Part shown: positions 47,901 to 55,893 of the stretch, piece after piece
Layout: the number at the start of each line of letters is the position of its first letter
Numbering within the stretch: position 1 is the stretch's first letter
Origin: Dysidea avara
Taxonomy: Eukaryota; Porifera; Demospongiae; Dictyoceratida; Dysideidae
Direction: 5' to 3'
Assembly: GCF_963678975.1 (NCBI RefSeq)
Contig: NC_089281.1
Coordinates: forward strand, 4,675,277-4,739,276
Length of the DNA stretch: 64,000 nt
Notes under the pieces: generated by a model
Databases searched by the model: none
What the model was told of the DNA's origin: nothing
The model's input: the letters and a program-made list of their open reading frames with translations, nothing else
Made by a program: the position numbers and the translations under genes

Positions 47901-50180
47901 TGACAGTGAAAAGACACATCTCGGTGCATTTGTGTGTACGCCCTTCAAGAATTACAACAAATCCAAGGAGTTGATGGAGAGGCATGCCAAACATGCATAT
48001 CATTTGAGAACAGTAGATCATGCCTTTGAATTTACAAGAAGGTGGGCTAATCCTGAATCAAGAATCGATAGTCAGTTAATTGATAAAAGCTCTAAGAATT
48101 TTAAATTTAATACTGAAGTATTGCCAACAATTGCTGAGACAGTATTATTGTGTGCAAAGCAACGAATTTCTCTCCAAGGTCACAATCAGGATAAGGTGAA
48201 CTTTACACAGGAGCCATTAAGAAATGAAGGAAATTTCATTGCCATACTTAGATTGCTGGCAAAGAACAATAAAGCACTGAGCGAACACTTAATACTTGGT
48301 CCAAAGAATGCAAAATATACCAGTAAGACCGTTCAAAACGAGATACTGGAAATAGCTGCTGACCAAATTCGTGCATTTTATCGAACCTGCATACAGAAGT
48401 GTCCACATTTTTCATTAATTGCTGATGAAGCTACATCTCATGGTAAGGAGATTTTGTTGGTTTGCTTAAGGTTCTTGGAAATTGATAATGAAAATTTTCG
48501 TGTGAAGCCAATAAAGCACGAAGTGTTACTTGACTTCCATTTTCTTCAGAGGATAACTGGGAAAAGCATTGCAGATGGCATCTTGCAAGTTTTACAAAAA
48601 CATGAAATTGATGTTAAAAATTGCCGAGGGCAGGCATACGATACAACAGCTTCCATGAGCTCTTCAAATTCTGGTGTACAAGCACATATAAAGAATAATG
48701 CACCAGATGCAGAATTTCAAGGTTGCTGCCTGCATAGTTTGAATCTAGTAATATGCCATTCTTCAAAGGTTCAAGCTGTAAAAAATATGATTGATAACTG
48801 TCATCAGGCGTTCTTATACTTCCACAACTCTCCAAAGAGACAACGGTTTCTTGAACACATAATTCAGCGCTTGTGTCCATCTGCCAGGAAATCTAAGATA
48901 AATGGGCTGTGTAAAACAAGATGGGTTGAACGGCATAATACTTTCACCACAATTTTAGAATTGTATCCTTACCTTATTAAGACTTGGGAACATATTTGTT
49001 CACCTGCTGATGATGACAATGAAATTTATCCTGATGGAAATACTTGGAACTGGGATTCTGAATCTCGTAGCACTGCTAATGGTTTGAAGCACATTTTTAC
49101 TAGCTTTGAGCACGTGGTTGCATTTTTGCTATCAAAAGAATTATTGGAGCCGATTAAACCAATTGCAGAATGTTTACAAGGTAGACTACAAGAGGTATAC
49201 TTTGGTTTTAAAAAAGTTGATGAAGTCAAGGAGCATTACAAGCAACTTCGTGAAAATGTAAATGCTGAACATAATAGAATTTATCATAAAGCTCTAAATC
49301 TATGCAGGGATATTAGCAGCAGCGAAAGTATGCCCCGTGTTATAAGAGGCCGTCAAACTAGACCAAACCCTACAGTAAGCTCACCAACTGATTACTGGAG
49401 AGTGACAATTACCATTCCTTTGTTAGACTCAATTATAAGTGAATTGGAAGCCAGATTTTCTGTAGATACACGAGCACATTATGAACTGTGTGCATTGGTG
49501 CCCACTGTAATTACCACAAAAGACGAACATCAACTGTGTACCATCTTAAAATCTAAATGGAGTCATTTTCTACCAGCAGAAGATGACCTTGACAGTGAAC
49601 TTGCTAGATGGAAAGCTCACTGCAATAAATTCCATGCCACTTTAAAGGAGAAGTCTATAACTCACTTGCTGAGTGAAGATGCAGATCCAATATTCTTCCC
49701 CAATATAAGAGAACTCCTGTGCATATTGGTAATACTTCCGATTGGAAGCACTGAAGCAGAAAGGACCTTTTCTTGTCTCAGGCAAATTCATTTGTGGTTG
49801 CGCACCACTATGACGGATGAAAGACTGGGCAACCTTGGGGTGTTAGCAATGCAAGGATTTAGCTTTCAACTGAATGTTGAACAAATATGTAAAGAGTTTG
49901 CAACTAAACATAGCAGAAAAATGTGTACAAGTAGTGTTTTATATGATTAGTATGAGCTGTTAATGCTTAATTTGCATGCCGTGATATATAGTTTAATCCA
50001 GGGTGGGTGGCTAGCCACCCCATCCACCCCCCCTGGATCAGCCCCTGCAATATTTAACCTGGTGAATACATCTATCAGATCCAAGCTAGCTAAGGTGGTG
50101 CAGTTATTTTGGGAGCCAGTCGATGCATTGAATGCGATCGAGCTTCCGTTCCACGTGTTCACTGTGATCGTCTCCATCAT
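38430..50180 (-). CDS. Seven-transmembrane receptor with ZU5-UPA-Death tail (nine-exon model)
   Basis: Exons on the minus strand: 50059-50180, 45129-46417, 43853-44384 continued at 41426-41487, 41231-41377, 40922-41135, 40800-40871, 40687-40743, 38643-38911 and 38430-38570. Each lies between AG and GT, and every junction agrees in phase. Counting one copy of the AGAG duplication at the transposon, the total is 2901 bases, i.e. 966 residues. Layout: glycosylated N-terminus (1-40), seven membrane segments (about 42-293), cytoplasmic tail (294-470), ZU5 (about 485-590), UPA (about 595-740), Ser-rich linker, Death (about 835-915), short tail. ZU5-UPA-Death is the autoinhibitory module of UNC5 and PIDD; Death domains recruit partners. 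The joining of the 7TM part to ZU5 rests on phase, strand and order, not on a transcript. The copy shown is interrupted in the UPA exon. Confidence 0.68.
40687..41377 (-). CDS. Middle exons (UPA end and Ser-rich linker) of the 7TM-ZU5-Death gene
   Basis: Four exons: 41231-41377 (starts KLQDQYGSELGYTTLSEF, phase 0 to 0), 40922-41135 (ICQKDVDFHQYYENGRLQ, phase 0 to 1), 40800-40871 (MFGASSSESDSSLKRKNIG, phase 1 to 1) and 40687-40743 (YRSTDSIEHLPDEDEFNS, phase 1 to 1). The first two complete the UPA-like beta domain. The two small exons form a Ser/Asp/Glu-rich linker that could be phosphorylated. Both small exons have lengths divisible by three, so they could be skipped without a frame change. 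Confidence 0.68.
41426..44384 (-). CDS. ZU5/UPA exon split by a transposon
   Basis: The exon starts at 44384 after TTTTGTTGTTCCAG, in phase 1. The ZU5 part reads VEVVPAHSPVDTKN, DIEVGLFDERGGVF, then VTVVVPTGAIPSGVLAEL, matching the ZU5 core (vPpGAi). Up to VIAMTQKQPL it is coding; there it runs into the element 41488-43852 and ends after about ten foreign codons. On the other side it resumes at 41487 with KTKWTAHICIVPLIQ and ends at 41426 before GTGAGG. With the element and one AGAG removed, the exon is 590 bases and fits its neighbours (phase 1 in, phase 0 out). No AG acceptor or GT donor at the borders would allow splicing of the insert as a neat intron. Confidence 0.78.
41488..43852. mobile_element. 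Fold-back transposon (2365 bp) inserted in a coding exon
   Basis: The ends are GGGTCATTCCATGTCAAATC and its complement, and the flanks are AGAG at 41484-41487 and 43853-43856. The inverted arms run about 41488-42425 and 42910-43852, roughly 940 bases each and clearly alike throughout (for example AATCCAAAAATGRTCCTTAT). The spacer of about 480 bases (42426-42909) carries no recognisable transposase. Near the inner end of the right arm, GGTGTCCTGGTTATCAAGGT is tandemly doubled (42904-42951). The superfamily is not assigned; the 4-bp duplication is the observed fact. Confidence 0.85.
45129..46417 (-). CDS. Seven-transmembrane exon of the 7TM-ZU5-Death gene
   Basis: This large exon starts at 46417 after CTTCCTGGTTAG (phase 2, matching exon 1) and ends at 45129 before GTACGT (phase 1, matching the ZU5 exon). 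Seven hydrophobic segments are visible: LLYPLHYFFTLLLIITCWCG (about 43-66), then about 76-102, 117-143, 151-172, 178-204, 228-247 and 271-293. The order and spacing fit a seven-pass receptor with the N-terminus outside. A basic stretch, RIKRLFKKR, follows the last segment, then a Ser/Thr/Cys-rich tail of about 175 residues. I do not recognise the receptor family: no DRY, NPxxY or GPS motif is visible. The frame stays open past the donor to 44935, which is probably intron read-through. Confidence 0.75.
46686..46876. repeat. Long hairpin inside the hAT element
   Basis: About 95-base arms: AAAACTTTTGTTCTTATACA on the left, and its complement closing the right arm, with AACTACACTATAGTGTACAG and TATCCTAAAAGGG nearer the centre. 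The right arm has an extra AGCAGTAGCAGCTAA unit. It sits between the left terminus and the transposase gene. It may be a nested MITE or a subterminal structure. Confidence 0.75.
47188..49950 (+). CDS. hAT-superfamily transposase (ZMYM1-like, TTF zinc finger)
   Basis: One 920-residue frame without introns. An acidic, Ser/Glu-rich N-terminus (1-190) is followed by a TTF-type zinc finger: FQSRWLQDYKWLRYG, GGWCLPCILF (Cys pair) and ERHAKHAYHLRTV (His pair). The RNase H-like catalytic part starts near 300; SLIADEATSHGKEILLVCLR carries the expected first catalytic Asp, and VKNCRGQAYDTTASMS and FQGCCLHSLNLV are conserved blocks of this DUF4371 group. The hAT dimerisation region is near the end: LPIGSTEAERTFSCLRQIH and TMTDERLGNLGVLAM. 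The third catalytic acid is probably the Glu in STEAERTFS. It is intact and flanked by matching termini, so it may be active. It cuts and pastes elements carrying its terminal repeats. Confidence 0.9.
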   Translation: MSRSILDYFRSKVIAQQGQNPLSETLTTDGSNSDSEVGEEGLIDNETESGSETPVTITNESGINNDSDGNECQSQGINEETEATPSTTESIRVNADFIEAANWPDNLTVSLQQSTGELCREVAPETFHDSDPVEFNSNGEPSYPNVNFVSNSESSDILQVAISRSRIIKDHEKYELITSSQSNLRSTDFDTVYFTVSGGRKRKQITFQSRWLQDYKWLRYGLENSQGGWCLPCILFLTDSEKTHLGAFVCTPFKNYNKSKELMERHAKHAYHLRTVDHAFEFTRRWANPESRIDSQLIDKSSKNFKFNTEVLPTIAETVLLCAKQRISLQGHNQDKVNFTQEPLRNEGNFIAILRLLAKNNKALSEHLILGPKNAKYTSKTVQNEILEIAADQIRAFYRTCIQKCPHFSLIADEATSHGKEILLVCLRFLEIDNENFRVKPIKHEVLLDFHFLQRITGKSIADGILQVLQKHEIDVKNCRGQAYDTTASMSSSNSGVQAHIKNNAPDAEFQGCCLHSLNLVICHSSKVQAVKNMIDNCHQAFLYFHNSPKRQRFLEHIIQRLCPSARKSKINGLCKTRWVERHNTFTTILELYPYLIKTWEHICSPADDDNEIYPDGNTWNWDSESRSTANGLKHIFTSFEHVVAFLLSKELLEPIKPIAECLQGRLQEVYFGFKKVDEVKEHYKQLRENVNAEHNRIYHKALNLCRDISSSESMPRVIRGRQTRPNPTVSSPTDYWRVTITIPLLDSIISELEARFSVDTRAHYELCALVPTVITTKDEHQLCTILKSKWSHFLPAEDDLDSELARWKAHCNKFHATLKEKSITHLLSEDADPIFFPNIRELLCILVILPIGSTEAERTFSCLRQIHLWLRTTMTDERLGNLGVLAMQGFSFQLNVEQICKEFATKHSRKMCTSSVLYD
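50059..50180 (-). CDS. First coding exon of the 7TM-ZU5-Death gene
   Basis: ATG at 50180 (or 50177), 40 codons plus two bases, ending at an ACCAG/GTTAAA donor. The peptide starts METITVNTWNGSSIAFNAST and includes NGS, NAS and NCT glycosylation sites, as in a short receptor ectodomain. There is no separate signal peptide, as is usual when the first membrane segment serves as the signal. The codons are CpG-rich compared with the surroundings, in keeping with a 5' end. A minus-strand frame continues into the hAT element (to 49947) and is an artefact. The link to the next exon relies on matching phase 2. Confidence 0.6.
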
Positions 50181-50471
50181 CAGATTTCGGCAGGAAAGTC
50201 ACGCAGCTATATAAGTAGTTACTACTAGTGGTACCCGCACAAAATGCGCGTGATACTAAGACAATTGTTATGTCCTATTGTGTGAATACACTTAAATTTG
50301 AACATTACTTCACATCATTACATATCAACAAAGACATGATTACGCATAGCTACTGATGTGCACACATAATTTCCTCAATTGTGTGTAATGTTGGTGGCCG
50401 TGTGCACTGGAATTTCTGCACATCTGTACAGTACTCATGCAGAACACAGTTCACATGAAGGTGGCGTATCA

Positions 50472-51151
50472 GGGTAGTGCTAAAAGCCGGAATGGAACGG
50501 AACGGAACCGATTGGGGCGCGCGCCAAGTAGAAGAATCATTTGAGACAGATTTTGCATGGTTTCCAACTGCCACACAGTGACTAGAATTGCGTTAGAGTT
50601 CATTTCCTTCTACTTATATGCAAGCTAGAAATCGCACTCTCGAAGTTTCTATTTAATACCCGCCACGTAGCATGTTGTGCTCTTACCAATCCATCAAATT
50701 CTGTTTAATCCTGATGTAGAATTGCTTCCTTAACATTCTAAAAGGTAAACTACTGTAGTATTTTCATGTTATAGTCGTGTCCAACTCTTCAGTAGCAGCG
50801 AGGATGGTTTTCTGAAGTCTGCAAGCATGGGCAATAATTTACGAGAGTTAACCACAGTGCATGTTAGTGGCTGTGAATCATATACTTACAGTGCTTACAA
50901 AATAATAGTTTAGCAGGTTAAATGATAGTTTTTCAGCGTAGGTAATTGCAAAACGCTTTCGTGCAGTGGGCATTAAATAGAAACTCCGAGCGAGCGATTT
51001 CTAGCATGCCTACAAGTAGAAGAAAACTAACTTCAGCACAATTCTAGTCACTATGTAATGGTAAGAAACGGCGTACAATGTGCAAAAACGATTAATTAAC
51101 TTGGCGCGCGCCCCGTTCCGTTCCATTCCGTTCCGGCTTTTAGCACTACCC
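50472..51151. mobile_element. Mutator-like fold-back MITE (680 bp)
   Basis: Flanked by an exact 9-bp duplication, GGCGTATCA (50463-50471 and 51152-51160). The ends are GGGTAGTGCTAAAAGCCGGA and its complement; just inside is GGGGCGCGCGCC. The arms of about 210 bases share AAGTAGAAG and TCTATTTAA-type sequence. There is no transposase. A 9-bp duplication and GGG ends are typical of MULEs. Confidence 0.88.
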
Positions 51152-51831
51152 GGCGTATCAAGATGTGTCACATTACAATCATGCACATACATGAAAAAGA
51201 TTAGTTTTGAATGGCAGGGATGTACTCAACTTCATTTTGATGATGTTGCATGAACTAACATAAAGTCATTGAGTGTGATATGAGGATCAATTTACCAATA
51301 GTTGGTGCATCACCACAATGAGCTATGTTCTAAATCAACTTGCATTTGTTACATTCATTTTGTATATTTACTGATGTAGTCAATTTGAGTAAATGAATTG
51401 TAGTTCTATTTCTACATCCTAGTCATGGTATTGTAATGTTTACTTATCGCATGACCAAGCATGTATGCAGTACAGTATTGAGTATTCAAGTTTATCAGTT
51501 GTACTGAGCAAGGTCAACACAACCATGTGGATTTGGATAGAGAAGAGTTCTTTTGTTGCTTTCTGAATCAAGGTGCATTACCAAGATGAATCCTTCATAT
51601 GAAGAGTGGTTACTCTAGAGAGGTTGAGAGAGAGATTGACTGTTGGTAGAGAGGTTGTGTGTGTTCTATTAGGGTAGTTAAAAGGAGCTTCTAGAAGTTT
51701 CAGCTGTCCCTGTGGAGTTACCAAGGAGTGAAAACGTATCTTATGTCTACCTACACATTGAAGACTGCAACAGTCACTTCATGATGTTGTCCACGATTCG
51801 TATCCTGGTAAGATAGATGTATGTTTTATTA

Positions 51832-52203
51832 GGCCACTCCAATTGGTAATTATGTTTCTGGTCCTTTGAAAATCAGTTTTAGGTGGGGGCGGGCGAAATT
51901 CAGCAACAAAGCAACAATGAAGTGACTGCTCAATAGTGTTTGTTTGTGATTTACTGACTGTTCTATTAGAGTATATCGATCCGTACTATACACTCTGCCC
52001 ATTTCTTGCAGGTTTTCACTGATAAAAGACACTCAGATAGTTAGAATTAGCATACTTGTTGTAGCCCAATATTTGTTTCTGAAATCTTGCAAGTTTTTCA
52101 AAAAGCTGATGCGGGCATTTTACTCATGTATTTCTGAAATTTCACATTCTCCAAGAAGGACGCGGGCGGTGGACCAGAAACATAATTACCAATTGGAGTG
52201 GCC
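51832..52203. mobile_element. PIF/Harbinger-like MITE (372 bp)
   Basis: The ends are GGCCACTCCAATTGGTAATT and its complement, continuing through ATGTTTCTGGTCC, about 33 bases in all. The flanks are TTA at 51829-51831 and 52204-52206. Inside is GACTGTTCTATTAGAGTATA at 51956-51975. TWA duplication with GGCC ends suits PIF/Harbinger. Confidence 0.82.
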
Positions 52204-52689
52204 TTAGAGTAGTTGAACGTAATCTTCCGTTCTTCATCTCTCATAATGGCGAATCTTCCTTGTTTAGTCTGTTAGGTAGCCTGATTGGAGTGATCATAGC
52301 TAGTTAAATTGCCACACCTACTACGACTGTTTCCTTCTCCCTTACAGTGGTGCTGCTGGTAATCCTCCGTTTTAGGTCTGTCTGTAGTCCCTGACCTGCT
52401 TATATTCATGTCGCAGTAGCTGACACTTCTCTATCCTTGTAGTGGACAGCACAGCAGGGTGCAGAGTGTGTATTCCTGGCGAGTCTTCCCTATGTAGACT
52501 GTCAAGTAGCCCGATCATAGCTCGTAGACTTGCCACACCCACTACGAAACTCTCCTTTTATACTGGTGGGTGTGATAAAAAAATTTTTTTTAGTTGCCGG
52601 ATGATAGCGTACACACCAGATCACATGATCAAATTAGCTGATGTGATTGGTTAAATCATGAAAAAGTGATTGATCCTATTTCATTGTAA

Positions 52690-53500
52690 GCTTTTAGACC
52701 AATACGTCATCTGATTTTCTATTGGCAACGCGTGTATACCGGAACGCCGTACACGCGTATCGTAAACTTATAATGGCCATTGACAGTGATGAGTATCTCG
52801 CAACCAAGGTTAGCACGTAATGACAGACACGAAAACCACCTTATGACACATTGTTTTGGACGGGTAGTTGGTCTAGCGAGTTTGAAGCTAATCGGGGGAA
52901 AAACCAGGGAGGAGTTTTTGTTTAAAAATTTTATGGCCTCGATTTTCCGTTTCTCGTTCTGTCGTCCACAGGGGGAGAGAAACGTCTGGTGTAAGCTGGG
53001 ATGGGGAAGACTGGTAACACGATAAAGGTATCCAGAAATTTATGGACACATTCGTGTCTTCCTCGGGTAGCTACGGTGGTTTAAAGGATATTTTCCGAAG
53101 TTCAACGAATCGCCACCAATCCCGGATCAAAAGATTCGCCTTAAATTTTAGATTTGAATGGTACCGATCCGATTGGAATCCGACCAAGAACGACGGGGCA
53201 GTGCCGGAAAAGAGTTACAGAATTATTATATAGATTACAGTCGTGCGTGGACTGAACAGCCTCAAAAAACAACAGTAGCTATTTATTAAAATTAGCAAGT
53301 TCCGTGTGGTTGACGGGAAGTCCCTTCCTCTAACTTGCCTGTAAACAGATCTAGATTAGCCTTAGATAATATACCCGGCACGCAGGGGTATATTATTTAT
53401 GGATTAGCTAAGAGATCACGTCATAAGGCGCGGTCCCTTCTTGCTATGGGGTTTCACCGGTTTCCGGCTTTTTCAAAATGACAGCAACATTCGATCAGGT
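52690..53500 (+). promoter_or_regulatory. CpG-rich region with two candidate first coding exons
   Basis: GC and CpG content rise here. Two short plus-strand ATG exons end at GT: 52773-52808 (MAIDSDEYLATK, then GTTAGC) and 53478-53498 (MTATFDQ, then GTTTGA). A plus frame at 53042-53233 is polar and basic, but I cannot place it. No downstream exon was identified before 55.9 kb, so this may be the promoter of a gene with long introns or a decayed gene start. CACGTCAT at about 53415 resembles a CRE half site. Confidence 0.3.
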
Positions 53501-53987
53501 TTGAGTCTTTTTGTAAAACCGTAGTTAGCAAGTAACCTTTAGTAATCAAATTACGTAGCTGTCTACCCGATCTAGCTATACCGTAACCACAAACGTAACC
53601 TTTAAAGCTTGTTAAGCGCCTCTATAAAATAATTATCGTTTTAGCTATCATAGCTTAGGCCACAGTGCGATCATCTATGGTGGGATAAGGCATCACATCT
53701 CGGGGCTGGGGGAAGCATCAAATTAGTAGTCAGACAAAGCTATCAAAATAACTTGGTGATGGTAAATTTTCATGGATAACTTGTTTACAGTAAAATATTG
53801 GCCAGGCTCTTGCCTGGGCACTTCCCCCAGCCCTGCATCTTTCTGTGTAGGCCCACTAAGATTCAACCATTTATTAGGGTGATTTTATCCATAGTTAGCT
53901 GATTAGACTTCAATATAATAGCTACAATGTGGCTAGAGTTGGAAATTTTCTAGAACCACCCCTGCATATCATCGGAGGATTCACCTG
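53501..53987. other. Non-coding stretch
   Basis: Nothing recognised. Confidence 0.35.
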
Positions 53988-54252
53988 CAGGGGCGGATCC
54001 AGAGGAGCTTCTGAAACTGGTCAAGTATATAATGTTTTTTCAGGTAATCAAAATTAACGTTCACATCAAAATACTCTAATAGAGCAGTCACAGTTAGTAG
54101 CAATTCCTAACGCCAGCTCTTAAAGATTCTTTTGGTGAAAATTGTTACTAGATTCAATCTCTTACCTTCAAACTAGGGGAAGCCCCTAGATTTAGTGTGC
54201 ATGCAACAGAAAATTTGCAAACCTGTCACCAAAATTCCTGGAGCTGCCCTTG
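53988..54252. mobile_element. hAT-like MITE with CAGGGGCGGATCCAGAG end
   Basis: The left end CAGGGGCGGATCCAGAGG closely resembles the end of the intact element at 46465. The right end is a poorer match (complement CAAGGGCAGCTCCAGG). It contains ACTCTAATAGAGCAGTCACA at 54071-54090. No convincing target duplication was seen. Confidence 0.55.
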
Positions 54253-55893
54253 TAAGAAAAGGGTTTACTACAAGACAAGGTGAATCTCCATACCAAGCTT
54301 GGTTTGAATACTTCAAAAAAATCACACGAAATGTGTAATTCCTCAATTCTATAGACTGATATGCCAACTTGACATTTACAGCAAAATTAAAGTACAACAA
54401 AGCAGTTAGAATTTCATGCTCAATTAACACACTTGTTAACATGTGGTTCGTTTTTTTAAAAAGAAACAATCACACAATATTATTAAATAATAAAATATAC
54501 ACCACTCCTAATTATGTAGTATAGCTAAATAGAACTATTGTACACAATGATAAAATCTATATACACTTCCAATACAAAGAAATTATAAAACTCTTTTAAC
54601 GCAATTAAATACGCGTAGACATCAGGTGAGAATCGTCAGAAAACGAGTATGGAACATGATCCTGAAACAAACAGAAAACAGACACAACAGTATAATAAAG
54701 CAAAAAAAAAATAAAAAAATCCACACACGATACATAAGATAAATGATCCATATACGCAATAACTTTCTACAACACAACACACAAGATAACACAATGTGGC
54801 ATACTTGAGGAATATTTTACTACAAAACTGTAAATTGGTCATTGTAATATCACCAAAAATGTGTGTACAAAGCGACCTGCTTAGGTTAGGAAATTTGGGT
54901 CCAAAGGTTTGATTTGATTTATTATTTATCCTCTAGGTAATCGGCATAAGCCGTTCTTCCTTACCAAAGCAACTGAATACATATACAACAACACAAAGAA
55001 CAAAGTACAAACAAATACAAAACAAGGTGACTTGCAATGACATGCAAAGTACAGTGAAACATCATATAAGTATAACTCAGTGACCTAAAGAGTGGCTGCT
55101 ACATCTTTTATAAACTAGTAGCTGCTATAATGAGGTTTCGCTGCATTACGATTGCGTGATATTTCTTGAATGGAGGCTCAGGACATATTACCTTGGGTCA
55201 GTGTATGTTCTATCACGGGACGATGATTGTTTTTGTGGTAGAATTTGTTATTAAAACATACACATACTGTCTGGCACCTGACACACACAACACACGACAC
55301 ACACACGACACAACACACACTACATAGACAGACAGACAGACAGACACACAGGTGTGGACAAACAACAACAGTACAAACACAAGAACATAAAAGGTAGGTA
55401 AAAAAAGCACCTAAATGGCTGGCATGTATATATTGACCCTGCAGCCAATATCTAGTAGTCATTGGCAAATTATTCCCTTTTAGCATTAAGTACATCCACT
55501 TGTACACAAATGTGGCCATCTCAGTAAAAACCCACCTAGTTCACAAAAGCATGCATTATGAGAAAAAACTTTATTTTTTAAATGGTGAAATTATGCATGC
55601 CACAAAGTAAAAAATAATGCAAAATTTAATCAAGCCATTACTCAAAGAAGCAAGACTCAGATCGATTGAACCTATACACTGTCTTATTCGCCTACTCATG
55701 GAGAATTATATGTCCTTTTAGCAGATGAAAACAAGATCATTGTTATAAAACGTGTATGCACAAGTGAAACTATGCCTTGATAGATTTGCCAAAACATTTT
55801 CACCAATGCAGGTTATGGCTACAAATTTAGTGCCTGTATATTGATTTCTTTGCTCCTTCTACTGTCCAGTGCTACAATTCCAAAACTTACTAC
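54253..55893. other. 3' flank of the WDR20-like gene with low-complexity DNA
   Basis: Holds a dispersed repeat fragment (54915-55030, related to 12755-12890) and a CA/GACA microsatellite (about 55280-55350, with five GACA units at 55326-55345). No gene recognised. Confidence 0.4.

Larger units (their letters stand above)
46465..50047 (+). mobile_element. Apparently intact hAT-type DNA transposon (3583 bp) in intron 1
   Basis: The terminal inverted repeats are CAGGGGCTGATCCAGG and its complement. The flanks are CAATA at 46460-46464 and 50048-50052, a 5-bp direct repeat; an 8-bp match is not present. It encodes one uninterrupted transposase (47188-49950). The subterminal sequence is G-rich (AAAGGGGGTGGCTGGC left, and the same reversed right). 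It lies in opposite orientation to the host receptor gene, within intron 1 and only about 7 bases from the exon 1 donor. Confidence 0.85.

Noticed and set aside
46457-50055. 8-bp target duplication for the hAT element
   Set aside because: The flanks TACCAATA and CAATATTT do not match over 8 bases; only CAATA is shared.
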